Assembly (NCBI GenBank): GCA_963784135.1
Contig: CAWAQG010000004.1
Coordinates: forward strand, 1 to 64,000
Source of the DNA: JADFXI01 sp963784135
GTDB taxonomy: Bacteria > Nitrospirota > Thermodesulfovibrionia > Thermodesulfovibrionales > Dissulfurispiraceae
Length of the DNA stretch: 64,000 nt
Direction of reading: 5' to 3'
The position numbers were made by a program, and so were the translations under genes. This document shows, piece after piece, positions 53,617 through 62,448 of this stretch. The notes below the pieces were generated by a model that saw only the letters and a list, made by a program, of their open reading frames with translations, was not told the origin of the DNA and did not search any database. The stretch's first letter is position 1. Each line of letters opens with the position of its first letter.

Positions 53617-54444
53617 ATGGTTAAGAACTACCTTAAAAAAGTAAGCCTGTTTATGTCTATCGCGGACTTGATACGACAACAAAAACAATTTACGAAACTT
53701 TATGGCCCATTGATTCGTAGTCATATAAGAAATGTCCGAAAAATTGAAATAGATATTACCTCTAAATGCAATCTGAAATGTCGTAATTGCAATAGGTCGT
53801 GCGGTCGAGCGCCGTCACATGATCAAATGTCTTTGGGACAAATTAATAAATTTGTTAATGAAACTGTAGAGAAAAATATTAAATGGGACTCAATTATGGT
53901 CATTGGCGGCGAGCCCACTCAACATCCGGATGTGATTGAAATGCTGAATGTATTAATCGAATACCGGGAAAAGTATTCCAATAATACCTCTATAATTCTG
54001 GCAACCAATGGAGTCGGTCAACATGTAAACTCTGTATTGAGTAATGTACCGGCGGAAGTAAAGCTTCGTAACTCCCGCAAGGATGTAAAGAAATATGAAC
54101 ATGAAGCTTTTAATGATGCGCCTCAGGATTCTATATCTTACAAATTCGCCGATTATACTTATGGTTGTTCTATGTCATCCTTCTGTGGGACCGGGTTGAC
54201 AGCCTATGGGTATTATGTATGTCCTATTGCAGGAGGAGGTATAGACAGGATATTTGGTTTCGATATGGGAAGAAAACAACTACCCGATATAGATGACCTG
54301 ATGTTGGAACAAAGACTTGTATTCTGCAAATTGTGCGGGCACTTTAAGGAAAAGAAAACTTACAATGAAAACATTTGCTCTCCGTCCTGGAAGGCAGCAT
54401 ACAAAGAATATGCAAATTCAAAGCCCACTTTGACCCCTTATTAA
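53617..54444 (+). CDS. radical SAM protein with C-terminal cysteine-rich region
   Basis: A 275-residue radical SAM enzyme. Cys51, Cys55 and Cys58 (KCNLKCRNC) bind the 4Fe-4S cluster; MVIGGEPTQHPDVIEML is the GGE motif region. The C-terminal part has Cys in YGCSMSSFCG, YVCPIAG and FCKLCGHF, a SPASM-like set. GAGGAGG precedes the ATG. No precursor peptide gene is adjacent, so a sugar or small-molecule substrate is possible. It is shorter than most SPASM enzymes. Confidence 0.85.
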   Translation: MVKNYLKKVSLFMSIADLIRQQKQFTKLYGPLIRSHIRNVRKIEIDITSKCNLKCRNCNRSCGRAPSHDQMSLGQINKFVNETVEKNIKWDSIMVIGGEPTQHPDVIEMLNVLIEYREKYSNNTSIILATNGVGQHVNSVLSNVPAEVKLRNSRKDVKKYEHEAFNDAPQDSISYKFADYTYGCSMSSFCGTGLTAYGYYVCPIAGGGIDRIFGFDMGRKQLPDIDDLMLEQRLVFCKLCGHFKEKKTYNENICSPSWKAAYKEYANSKPTLTPY

Positions 54445-54493
54445 ATACGAAAATGAAACAAAGCGGCCTTAACGAAGGACCGCATAAAAAAAC

Positions 54494-54525
54494 TGCCGGC
54501 TTCCACTGGGAGGTGGAAGCCGGCA
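54494..54525 (-). terminator. intrinsic terminator of the 1.2-kilo-residue surface gene
   Basis: TGCCGGCTTCCAC (54494-54506), loop TGGGAG, GTGGAAGCCGGCA (54513-54525): a perfect 13-bp stem. Seven A on its left side (54486-54492) are a T-tract on the minus strand, which suits the gene ending at 54561. It may also slow + strand transcripts from the radical SAM gene. Confidence 0.85.
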
Positions 54526-54560
54526 AATAGGCTGGAAATGCTATCCCTGATTATTCTAAT

Positions 54561-57500
54561 CTAATTTGCCGTTACCAGGATCGCATTTATTATCGGGTTT
54601 CCTACTGTCGCAGTAAATCCAATTGACAGGGTGCCGTTTGAAACAGTCGCCGGGAATGACATGTCATATGCTGCGTTTTTCCCAACTTTTGCATAGACGT
54701 CGAGCCCGGTAGCAACAGTTGTCCCCTGAATGACGACATTAAATACACGCTGCCCCGCTGATGTCCAGTAGATTTCAGCGAATTTTAAAGTTACCGTGTA
54801 GTTTCCATTCGGCAAAGGGATGTTATATGAGAGAGGCGCAACGTATCTTTGCGTCTGATATAAAGCAGGATCGGACGTGCCGGTGATATTGGCTGTTGTG
54901 TAAGTTGCAGAACCCCCGCTGTAATACTTGTCAGCCGCATACGCAATCCCTCCGGTAGACGTATAAGAGCTTCCCCCACTGTTGATAGCTGCTGCAACGG
55001 AGCCTGAAACGGCGCCGGAGGCGAAGGTCGCCGCTATCGTATGGTTGGCGGTTACGTTGCTGAAGGTGTAGGTGGCAACCGCGCCGACTGATGTACCGTC
55101 CACAGTTACACCCGCTATCTTATAACCGGTATTCGGAGTGATGGTATACGTCTGAGTGCCCCCGCTATTTAAAGTAGTCGTACCCGAGGGGCTTATGCTA
55201 CCGCCTGTACCGGCCGTTGCTGTGATTGTATAGGTGTTGGCAGTGAAGGTCGCTGAGATTGTGTGGTTGGCTGATACGCTGCTAAAGGTGTAGGTGGCAA
55301 CCGCACCGACTGATGTACCGTCCACAGTTACACCCGCTATCTTATAACCGGTATTCGGAGTGATAGTGAATGACTGGCTGGCCCCCTGGTTCACTGAAAC
55401 CGAACCTGACGGGGAGATGCTGCCGCCTGTGCCTGCTGAAGCGGTTACGGTGTATTGTGTTGAGGCAGGCGCCGTCTGAACAAGAATCGCATTTATTATT
55501 GGGTTTCCTATCGTCGGAGTAAATCCAATTGATAGGGTGCCGTTTGAAACAGTCGCCGGGAATGACATGTCATACGCTGCGTTTTTCCCAACTTTTGCAT
55601 AGACGTCGAGCCCGGTAGCAACAGTTGTCCCCTGAATGGCGACATTAAATACACGCTGCCCCGCTGATGTCCAGTAGATTTCAGCGAATTTTAACGTTAC
55701 CGTGTAGTTTCCATTTGCTAAAGGGATATTATATGAGAGAGGCGCAACGTATCTTTGTGTCTGATATAAAGCGGGATCGGACGTGCCCGTGATATTGGCT
55801 GTCGTGTATGTTGCAGAACCCCCGCTGTAATCCTTATCAGCCGCATACACAATTCCTCCAGTAGACGTATAAGAGCCTCCCCCAGAGTGGATAGCTGCTG
55901 CTACGGTGCCGGAAGAAACGGTGCCGGACGCGAAGGTCGCCGATATCGTATGGTTTGCGGTTACGCTGCTGAATGTGTAAGATGAAACCGCCCCGACAGA
56001 TGCTCCGTCCACTGTTACGCTTGTTATCTGATAACCAGTATTTGGAGTGATGGTGTATGTCTGACTGCCCCCGCTATTTAAAGTAGTCGTACCCGAGGGA
56101 CTTATGCTGCCGTTTGTTCCGGCACTCGCGGTGATTGTATAGGTGTTGGCCGTGAAGGTCGCTGCTATCGTATGGTTGGCGGATACGCTGCTGAAGGTGT
56201 AAGTGGCAACCGCACCGACCGACGTACCGTCCACAGTTACACCCGCTATCTTATAACCGGTATTCGGAGTGATGGTGTATGTCTGACTGCCCCCGCTATT
56301 TAAAGTAGTCGTACCTGAGGGACTTATGCTGCCGTTAGTTCCTGCACTCGCGGTGATTGTATAGGTGATGGCCGAGAAGGTCGCCGCTATCGTATGGTTG
56401 GCGGATACGCTGCTGAAGGTGTAGGTGGCAACCGCGCCGACCGATGCGCCGTCTACTGTTACGCTTGCTATCTTATAACCAGTATTTGGAGTGATGGTGT
56501 ATGTCTGGTTTACACCCTGGTTCATGATCGTGGGACCAGACGGGGAGATGCTGCCGCCCGTACCGGCTGAGGCCGTGATGGTATAGGTGGTGTTGGCTGT
56601 GAAGGTAGCCGTTATCGTATGGTTGGCTGATACGCTGCTGAAGGTGTAGGTGGCAACCGCGCCGACCGATGCGCCGTCTACTGTTACGCTTGCTATCTTA
56701 TAACCAGTATTTGGAGTGATGGTGTATGTCTGGTTTACACCCTGGTTCATGATCGTGGGACCAGACGGGGAGATGCTGCCGCCCGTACCGGCTGAGGCCG
56801 TGATGGTATAGGTGGTGTTGGCTGTGAAGGTAGCCGTTATCGTATGGTTGGCTGATACGCTGCTAAAAGTGTAGGCGGCCACGGCTCCGACCGATACGCC
56901 GTCTACTGTTACGCCTGCTATCTGATAACCCGCATTCGGAGTGATCATGAATGACTGATTGCCTCCCTGACTGACCTGCACCGGACCCGATGGAGAAATG
57001 CCGCCTCCTGGACCGGAAGAAGCTGTTATGGTATATTGTGTCGATGACACATACTCATAAGCTCCTATGTCATAGCCAACACGAGTTGCGCCTGTGATGT
57101 CATAGGCAGGAGCGTATAAGCTCGTTCCAGCTCCAATAGCTGCTGAACCCGCAGCCAGGGTGTAGTTGCCCGCCGCCGCGTTTACGAACCCGGCAGCCGT
57201 GCTGCCAAGATTGTGTGAGACGTTGGAAGATGAAACGGTTGTGCACGTGCTATCGGAGCTGTTACAGATGTTAGAAGTGCTGTCCAACAGATTGTACTCA
57301 GCGTACCACGTGGAATTCCAGCCGCCGTACACCATGGCTGTATTGGCGCCTGTGCAGATGTTGTTGAACAGATAAAGGTCTGAGAAGCTGGTATCATAAA
57401 GCGTGATGCACTCGTTATGGTCCGGATTATTGTTGCCCACGAGAGTGTTGTTAATAATCTCCCAGGTCCCGGAAGGCGACACTCCGTAGCTCCCCACTTG

Positions 57501-58208
57501 AATGCTCCAGCCCTGCCCCAGATTTCCGTATACAAGGTTGTTGATGATCGTCCCGCTGATACCGCGACCGTAGATTCCGTGGTTCTGATTGCTGCCGGGC
57601 GTCCCAAAATTGTAAATCGTGTTCGAGTCAGCCGTAAAATAGTTGCAATTATCCTGAACATTAATAGGCGCCCCAACATCGTGAATAATATTGCCGACAA
57701 GAGTTTGGTCTGTAGCAGTCCCGCTGTTTACAGTCCAATCTGTTCCTAAATCACAGTTATATATCACGAGGTCTTTAATAGTGATATAACTGCCGATACT
57801 CATTATTGCATAATGATCCCCGTCTTGCGCCCCGCAGGTCAAATTAGCCTTGCCTTTGTTCAAAGCTGTTATTGTTATCGGATTGCCGCTGGTCCCGCTT
57901 GTGTTTATGTACATAAGATAATAATAGCCGCCGGAACTGTATTGGTTGGCATTATACGTTCCATCCATAAGGTACAGCGTATCCCCGGGTTTGAGAACAT
58001 TCATGGCATGAGAAAATGTTGCCCACGGGCTTGATGTAGACGTTCCATTATTGCTGTCGCTTCCGGTAGGGGCTATATAATAGTTTGCCGCATATGCCCC
58101 TCCCGCCATCAGCGACAGCGACAGAACGATTAGGGTTAATAATAAGGTAAACTTAAATCCTGAACCTCGAGAAAGAGAACTTCTCAATTTTGAGCATACG
58201 TACCGCAT
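54561..58208 (-). CDS. surface protein: beta-helix, seven InlB-like repeats, two malectin-like domains
   Basis: A ~1215-residue exported protein. The start at 58208 is preceded by TTGGAGGTTACC; the frame is open to 58220. The signal peptide ends at GGAYA (~40). Residues ~41-390 form a right-handed beta-helix (YYIAPTGSDSNNG, PWATFSHAM, LKPGDTLYLMDGTYN). Seven ~72-residue InlB-B-type repeats follow (YTITASAGTGGSISPSG ... VDGASVGAVATYTFSS), five before and two after the first of two malectin-like carbohydrate-binding domains (YAADKDYSGGS, YNIPLANGNYTVTLKFAEIY, RVFNVAIQG). Two of the repeats are identical. It probably binds or modifies glycan at the surface. Twin CRP-type sites lie upstream. Confidence 0.9.
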   Translation of the reverse strand: MRYVCSKLRSSLSRGSGFKFTLLLTLIVLSLSLMAGGAYAANYYIAPTGSDSNNGTSTSSPWATFSHAMNVLKPGDTLYLMDGTYNANQYSSGGYYYLMYINTSGTSGNPITITALNKGKANLTCGAQDGDHYAIMSIGSYITIKDLVIYNCDLGTDWTVNSGTATDQTLVGNIIHDVGAPINVQDNCNYFTADSNTIYNFGTPGSNQNHGIYGRGISGTIINNLVYGNLGQGWSIQVGSYGVSPSGTWEIINNTLVGNNNPDHNECITLYDTSFSDLYLFNNICTGANTAMVYGGWNSTWYAEYNLLDSTSNICNSSDSTCTTVSSSNVSHNLGSTAAGFVNAAAGNYTLAAGSAAIGAGTSLYAPAYDITGATRVGYDIGAYEYVSSTQYTITASSGPGGGISPSGPVQVSQGGNQSFMITPNAGYQIAGVTVDGVSVGAVAAYTFSSVSANHTITATFTANTTYTITASAGTGGSISPSGPTIMNQGVNQTYTITPNTGYKIASVTVDGASVGAVATYTFSSVSANHTITATFTANTTYTITASAGTGGSISPSGPTIMNQGVNQTYTITPNTGYKIASVTVDGASVGAVATYTFSSVSANHTIAATFSAITYTITASAGTNGSISPSGTTTLNSGGSQTYTITPNTGYKIAGVTVDGTSVGAVATYTFSSVSANHTIAATFTANTYTITASAGTNGSISPSGTTTLNSGGSQTYTITPNTGYQITSVTVDGASVGAVSSYTFSSVTANHTISATFASGTVSSGTVAAAIHSGGGSYTSTGGIVYAADKDYSGGSATYTTANITGTSDPALYQTQRYVAPLSYNIPLANGNYTVTLKFAEIYWTSAGQRVFNVAIQGTTVATGLDVYAKVGKNAAYDMSFPATVSNGTLSIGFTPTIGNPIINAILVQTAPASTQYTVTASAGTGGSISPSGSVSVNQGASQSFTITPNTGYKIAGVTVDGTSVGAVATYTFSSVSANHTISATFTANTYTITATAGTGGSISPSGTTTLNSGGTQTYTITPNTGYKIAGVTVDGTSVGAVATYTFSNVTANHTIAATFASGAVSGSVAAAINSGGSSYTSTGGIAYAADKYYSGGSATYTTANITGTSDPALYQTQRYVAPLSYNIPLPNGNYTVTLKFAEIYWTSAGQRVFNVVIQGTTVATGLDVYAKVGKNAAYDMSFPATVSNGTLSIGFTATVGNPIINAILVTAN
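54990..57030 (-). repeat. tandem ~220-bp coding repeats (InlB-like) interrupted by a malectin-like segment
   Basis: Seven repeats in the surface gene: two at ~55020-55450 and five at ~55930-57030. Several are identical or nearly identical at DNA level, for example the two units between 56380 and 56830. They are coding and in frame, and have no unique spacers. Confidence 0.8.
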
Positions 58209-58311
58209 GGTAACCTCCAACTAAATTACTGAATTTTGCTGACCCCTCATCACTTGTCAGAACAAAGATGTCGGTCTAAGGCTTACTTTATCAGATAAAT
58301 TTTGGGCAGGA

Positions 58312-58327
58312 TGTGACCGGAGTCACA
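58312..58327. promoter_or_regulatory. CRP-type palindrome 1
   Basis: TGTGACCGGAGTCACA is a perfect 6-bp inverted repeat in the TGTGA-N6-TCACA format, centred ~111 bp upstream of the minus-strand start at 58208. It is a candidate site for the Crp-family protein at 52851. Confidence 0.7.
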
Positions 58328-58382
58328 CTCTTGAGAAAACTGAGCTTGTCAGAATTAATTTATCAACTAATTGGCTGGTAAA

Positions 58383-58398
58383 TGTGATCGTAATCACA
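58383..58398. promoter_or_regulatory. CRP-type palindrome 2
   Basis: TGTGATCGTAATCACA is a second perfect CRP-type palindrome, 71 bp (close to seven helical turns) from the first, so both lie on the same DNA face. Confidence 0.7.
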
Positions 58399-58483
58399 CT
58401 TTTGTGAAAAGCCGGGCTTCTATTTTTACTTTAGAAGCTCTTAGATCACACAGCAAAGACTATCGCTATAAGACCGAAAAAAG

Positions 58484-58519
58484 ACAAAAAAAGGCCTTGA
58501 GTTCCTCAGGGCCTTTTTT
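58484..58519 (-). terminator. terminator downstream of the second beta-helix gene
   Basis: AAAAAAAGGCCTTGA pairs with TCAGGGCCTTTTTT around a short loop (GTTCC). The A-tract gives a U-tract on the minus strand, which suits the gene ending at 58773. The T-tract also allows + strand termination. Confidence 0.75.
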
Positions 58520-58553
58520 AAATGGATGGCGAGCGTATTCCACAATAAAAGAT

Positions 58554-58694
58554 AATGGCTATGCATTTGACACCATACCAGATGATAAGTGTATTTTGTC
58601 ATTCCCGTGGAAACGGGAATCCATTTTTTTCAAAGGCTAATGGATACCCGCCTTCGCGGGTATGACGGCTGCTGGTGTCAAGTGCATAGCCATT
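58554..58694. repeat. nested palindromic MITE containing a REP-like copy
   Basis: Outer 22-bp inverted repeats (58554-58575 and 58673-58694, one mismatch) enclose the REP-like element GTCATTCCCG...GGGTATGAC at 58598-58666, the second copy of the repeat at 6553. It lies in the non-coding stretch between the two surface genes. Confidence 0.75.
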
Positions 58695-58772
58695 TATAAA
58701 GATATACCTTGCATTAAGACTCACGGCGGTCTTGCCGGAGGGGGTCTTCAATTTATTGCGTTTGTATTAGTA

Positions 58773-60674
58773 TTACTGTACTATGCGGGGGATATGTTGC
58801 CGGACCAACGGGGCCGGCGTTACAACAATAGCGCTCACTTGAGCAGTATCGACAACGGAAGTGAAGTCAATATTCAGCATGCCGTTGGTAACACTGACAG
58901 GGACAGAGACATCATAGGGGGCATTTTGGCAAACTTGTGCGTATATGTCAAGGTTGCTTATGACCTGTGTGCCCTGCATTGATACATTGAAGATGCGCTC
59001 TCCGGCTGCATTCCAGTAGATTTCAGCAAATTTGAGTGTCACGGTATAGTTTCCATTAGCAAGCGGGATATTGTAGGAGAAATTGCCGTACCGCTCGCTC
59101 TGATACAATGTGGGGTCAGATGTTCCGGTTATTGCTGCTGTGGTTGAAGCTGTTGATCCTCCCGAATAGTCCGTATCTGCGTGGTACACAATCCCTGATG
59201 ATTGGCTCGTATACTGACCTCCGCCTGCATTTGTTGCAAAAAAAGTTGGCTGGTACTGGGTAGTGCCTGCTGAAAAGGCCGCCGATATCGTATGGTTTGC
59301 TGATACGCTGCTGAAGGTGTAGGCGGCAACCGCACCGACCGATACGCCGTCCACTGTTACGCCTGCTATCTGATAACCCGCATTCGGAGTGATCATGAAT
59401 GACTGATTGCCTCCGTGACTGACTTGCACCGAACCCGATGGAGAAATGCCGCCTCCTGGACCGGCAGAAGCGGTTATGGTATATTGTGTCGATGACACAT
59501 ACTGGAAAGCTCCTATGTCATAGCCACCACCTTGAGGACGAGTTGTGCCTGTGATGTCATAGGTGGGAGCGTAGAAGCTTGTTCCGGCATCGATAGCCGC
59601 TGAGCCCGCAGCCAGAGCGTAGTTGCCCGCCGCCGCGTTTACGAACCCGGCAGCTGTGCTGCCAAGATTGTGTGAGACGTTAGAAGAGGAAACGGCTGTA
59701 CATGTGCTATCGGAGCTGCTGCAGACATTGGAAGTGCTGTCCATCAGATTGTACTCAGCGTACCACGTCGGATTCCAGCCGCCGTACACCATGGCCGTAC
59801 TGGCGCCTGTGCAGATGTTGTTGAACAGATAAAGGTCTGAGAAGCTGGTATCATAAAGCGTGATGCACTCGTTATGGTCCGGATTATTGCTGCCCACGAG
59901 AGTGTTGTTAATAATCTCCCAGATCCCGGAAGGCGACACTCCGGAACTCCCCACTTGAATGCTCCAGCCCTGCCCCAGATTATTGTATGCAAGATTATTT
60001 ATAATTGTTCCATTAATACCTCGAGGGTAGATTCCATGATGTTGATTAGAACCTGACATCCCAAAGTTATAGACTATGTTCGAGTCAGCCATAAAGTAGT
60101 TGCAATTATCTTGAACGCCAATAGGGTCTACAACATCATGTATAGTATTGCCGACAATAGTTTGGCCTGTAGCAGTCCCGCTGTTTACAGTCCAATCTGT
60201 TCCCACATCACAATTGTATATCACAAGGTCTTTAATAGTTATATAACTACCGATAATCACTATTGCATAATGATTCCCGTCTTGTGCCCCACAGGTCAAA
60301 TAAGCCTTGCCTTTGTTCAGGGCCGATATTGTTATCGGATTGCCGCTGGTCCCGCTTGTGCCTATGTACATAAGATAATAATAGTCGCCGGAATATTGGT
60401 TGGCATTATATGTTCCATCCATAAGGTACAGCGTATCCCCCGGCTGGAGAACCTTCATGGCATGAGCAAATGTTGCCCACGGGCTTGATGCAGACGCTCC
60501 ATTATTGCGGTCGTTTCCGCTTCCGGTAGGGGCTATAAAATAATTTGCCGCATATGCCCCTCCCGCAATCAGCGGGAACGACAGAAGGATTAGAGTTAAT
60601 AATAAAGCAAACTTAAATCCCGGACCCGGAGAAAGAAGACCATGCAATTTTGATGTCCCTGACAATGACCGCAT
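58773..60674 (-). CDS. surface protein: beta-helix, one InlB-like repeat, one malectin-like domain
   Basis: A 633-residue paralogue of the gene at 54561. The signal peptide ends near GGAYA (~43). The beta-helix (~45-395) is highly similar to that of the larger protein, followed by one InlB-B-type repeat and a single malectin-like domain (YHADTDYSGGST, YNIPLANGNYTVTLKFAEIY). AAGGTGGTG precedes the ATG. The larger gene appears to be the same design with expanded repeats. It has no CRP-type palindrome upstream. Function, probably glycan binding at the surface, is inferred. Confidence 0.88.
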   Translation of the reverse strand: MRSLSGTSKLHGLLSPGPGFKFALLLTLILLSFPLIAGGAYAANYFIAPTGSGNDRNNGASASSPWATFAHAMKVLQPGDTLYLMDGTYNANQYSGDYYYLMYIGTSGTSGNPITISALNKGKAYLTCGAQDGNHYAIVIIGSYITIKDLVIYNCDVGTDWTVNSGTATGQTIVGNTIHDVVDPIGVQDNCNYFMADSNIVYNFGMSGSNQHHGIYPRGINGTIINNLAYNNLGQGWSIQVGSSGVSPSGIWEIINNTLVGSNNPDHNECITLYDTSFSDLYLFNNICTGASTAMVYGGWNPTWYAEYNLMDSTSNVCSSSDSTCTAVSSSNVSHNLGSTAAGFVNAAAGNYALAAGSAAIDAGTSFYAPTYDITGTTRPQGGGYDIGAFQYVSSTQYTITASAGPGGGISPSGSVQVSHGGNQSFMITPNAGYQIAGVTVDGVSVGAVAAYTFSSVSANHTISAAFSAGTTQYQPTFFATNAGGGQYTSQSSGIVYHADTDYSGGSTASTTAAITGTSDPTLYQSERYGNFSYNIPLANGNYTVTLKFAEIYWNAAGERIFNVSMQGTQVISNLDIYAQVCQNAPYDVSVPVSVTNGMLNIDFTSVVDTAQVSAIVVTPAPLVRQHIPRIVQ

Positions 60675-61039
60675 ATAACACCACCTTTTTTTGACGGATA
60701 CCGTAATTATATCGCAGCCGGTTCCATTCGGGAATCGGCAGAAGTCTGAAATTATTATAGGAGCGTTCCAATTCCCTTATAGGCAATTTGCCCACAAAGG
60801 AAAGAACAAGAGTTAATCATTATTCAGAGGGTTTGTTATTCTTACAAATCTTTGTTATAAAATAGAAATTCCTCGTATGAATCAGTCTGACATGCTTGAC
60901 AAGGCCACTACCAACTGATATTACTTAAGCAGTAGGGTGTCCTCCGATAAAGCAGTCTTCACTGAAGGCGGGGAAAGCTACGGAACATGGGGGAAGAAAT
61001 GTGCGTAAGCACCATTAGGCAGTTCGGACATTTTTTGTT
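60675..61039 (+). promoter_or_regulatory. divergent intergenic region with promoter and long leader of the GNAT gene
   Basis: About 365 bp without a gene. On the + strand TTGTTA (60833-60838) and TATAAA (60856-60861), 17 bp apart, form a good sigma-70 promoter. The ~170-nt leader contains CGATAAAGC and GGGGAAAGCTACGG, faintly like parts of the GEMM c-di-GMP riboswitch, and a hairpin with a GTAA loop (TGCGTAAGCA) before a T6 run. The structure is unproven. Confidence 0.4.
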
Positions 61040-61768
61040 GTGAAAGAGTCACCACTAAATAGATTGTTTTCATTATTAACCTCGACATCTTCTTTGAAAG
61101 ATTGGATGTTCTTACCGATTAGAATAGTCAGGGGAGGCTCGCTGCGGCTCATACGGCTGACTCGTATGATAGCATTTTGTGCGCCAGTCGGCAATCTGAC
61201 CCCATCTGTCCCCGAAGGGTGCACTTTGTTTCGTGCCGATCTGAGTACGGCAGCTTCCAGTCAGAAGTTGATAGAGAATGCGATGTGGGCGGCAGGGGAA
61301 GATCCTGGTTTAGTAGTTCCGAGGCTGGTCCATGGCGACGTATTTTTCGGATGGCTGGCCGGTGACCAGATTGTAAGCTTCGGCTGGGTTATGTACTATG
61401 ACCGGTCCATAGGGCCAGTGCCGCTAAGGGAGGCGCCGGGTCGGGTCTTTTTATATAACTTTCAGACTCTGAAAAAATATAGATGTCGTGGGTTCTGCTC
61501 GGCCCTTCTCCTAAATATTCGGCAGATGCTCGGTCGGGAAGGCGTGACCAAATTTATTATCGATACCCAAGTCGGGAACACTCCTTCTGTAAAGGCTTTG
61601 GCTAAGACAGGGTTTTCACCGGTTGCCCGTTTTTCTTTCCTGACCGTCTTCAACCGTTGGCAACGGTTACTAAAACTGACCGTTTTCGGTGACACAATGA
61701 AGGATCTGCCGATGTTATTTTCCGACAAGCGGGATTGGCAGGACAAGGGTCAACAACGAACAGCATGA
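61040..61768 (+). CDS. GNAT-family N-acetyltransferase
   Basis: A ~242-residue protein. The GNAT fold is in the C-terminal half: FLYNFQTLKKYRCRGFCSALL resembles the acetyl-CoA-binding motif A, and NTPSVKALAKTGF motif B. The N-terminus starts with a GTG at 61040 and has no ribosome site; the ATG at 61106 is an alternative. It is convergent with the NusG-like gene. Substrate unknown; a sugar or lipid modification would suit the context. Confidence 0.75.
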   Translation: MKESPLNRLFSLLTSTSSLKDWMFLPIRIVRGGSLRLIRLTRMIAFCAPVGNLTPSVPEGCTLFRADLSTAASSQKLIENAMWAAGEDPGLVVPRLVHGDVFFGWLAGDQIVSFGWVMYYDRSIGPVPLREAPGRVFLYNFQTLKKYRCRGFCSALLLNIRQMLGREGVTKFIIDTQVGNTPSVKALAKTGFSPVARFSFLTVFNRWQRLLKLTVFGDTMKDLPMLFSDKRDWQDKGQQRTA

Positions 61769-61814
61769 TGCATTCGCCATCAGCAACTACAGAGCAAAGG
61801 AATAAGTTTGCGCT

Positions 61815-62330
61815 TCAAATGCTTTCCACATCATCTGCAAGCACTTTTACTCCGACGCTCTTGCCCAAAAGGACGATGTCGACAGAGAATACGTAGTGGG
61901 TCTCTTTCCTGGTGAGGATGCCTTTGGCCCCCCGGAAAAGTCCCTTTTTCACAATGACTTTAGTGCCCTCTTTGATATTGGGGTAAATATCGAGTTCCTC
62001 TCCGCTGCCTACCAGAATTCTGAGTGAATCGATCTCGTCGGAAGGGACCGGCGCGGGGCGTCCCCCTTCCAGGGACAGGATATTGACAGCGCCCTTTGTT
62101 TTCAATGTATTGAAATATTCCTGGGAGTTGATGTTGATGTTGGCGAACAGATACCCTGAAAAAAGCGGGAATTCGACAAGTTTTTTTCTGTCCTTCCACT
62201 GGGACCACTTTTTTATGGTCGGCAGGTATGCCTCTATCCCTTTCCTGCAGAGTTCATGATACGTTACAAATTCATGCCTCGACCGTACACGGAGGGCATA
62301 CCATTCCCGTGAGTTTTCATTCTCTCCCAC
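61815..62330 (-). CDS. NusG-family antitermination factor (RfaH/LoaP/UpxY-like)
   Basis: A 171-residue NusG paralogue with an N-terminal NGN domain (WYALRVRSRHEFVTYHEL, FPLFSGYLFANI) and a C-terminal KOW motif (IKEGTKVIVKKGLFRGAKGIL). The N-terminal region AYLPTIKKWSQWKDRK is typical of specialised paralogues that antiterminate polysaccharide operons. The GTG at 62330 has GAGGTG upstream. The likely target is the long EPS operon in this window, but no recognition site is proven. The IS element is inserted ~120 bp upstream and may affect its promoter. Confidence 0.9.
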   Translation of the reverse strand: MGENENSREWYALRVRSRHEFVTYHELCRKGIEAYLPTIKKWSQWKDRKKLVEFPLFSGYLFANININSQEYFNTLKTKGAVNILSLEGGRPAPVPSDEIDSLRILVGSGEELDIYPNIKEGTKVIVKKGLFRGAKGILTRKETHYVFSVDIVLLGKSVGVKVLADDVESI

Positions 62331-62357
62331 TGCCGCACCTCTTTTATATTATTGATA

Positions 62358-62390
62358 GAGGCAGCAAGCTGACGTCTTTAATGCTGCCTC
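62358..62390 (-). other. leader hairpin upstream of the NusG-like gene
   Basis: GAGGCAGCA (62358-62366) and TGCTGCCTC (62382-62390) form a 9-bp stem with a 15-nt loop in the region between the NusG-like start and the IS. Role unknown. Confidence 0.4.
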
Positions 62391-62431
62391 TCCGCGCACA
62401 TTGATTATATCATCCCATGTCTTATTGTCAA

Positions 62432-62448
62432 GGCCCCGAATTGGCCCC
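62432..62448 (+). repeat. left target-site duplication of the IS
   Basis: GGCCCCGAATTGGCCCC, 17 bp, is repeated exactly at 63817-63833 on the other side of the element. The length is in the range known for IS1202-type elements. Confidence 0.85.

Noticed and set aside
54990..57030. Possible CRISPR or non-coding repeat array
   Set aside because: The repeats are ~220 bp, in frame, coding for InlB-like domains, and have no unique spacers or cas genes.
57417..57749. Plus-strand open frames inside the minus-strand beta-helix genes (also 60111-60488)
   Set aside because: They recur at matching positions in both paralogues only because the coding strand is conserved. They have no start signals or recognisable domains.
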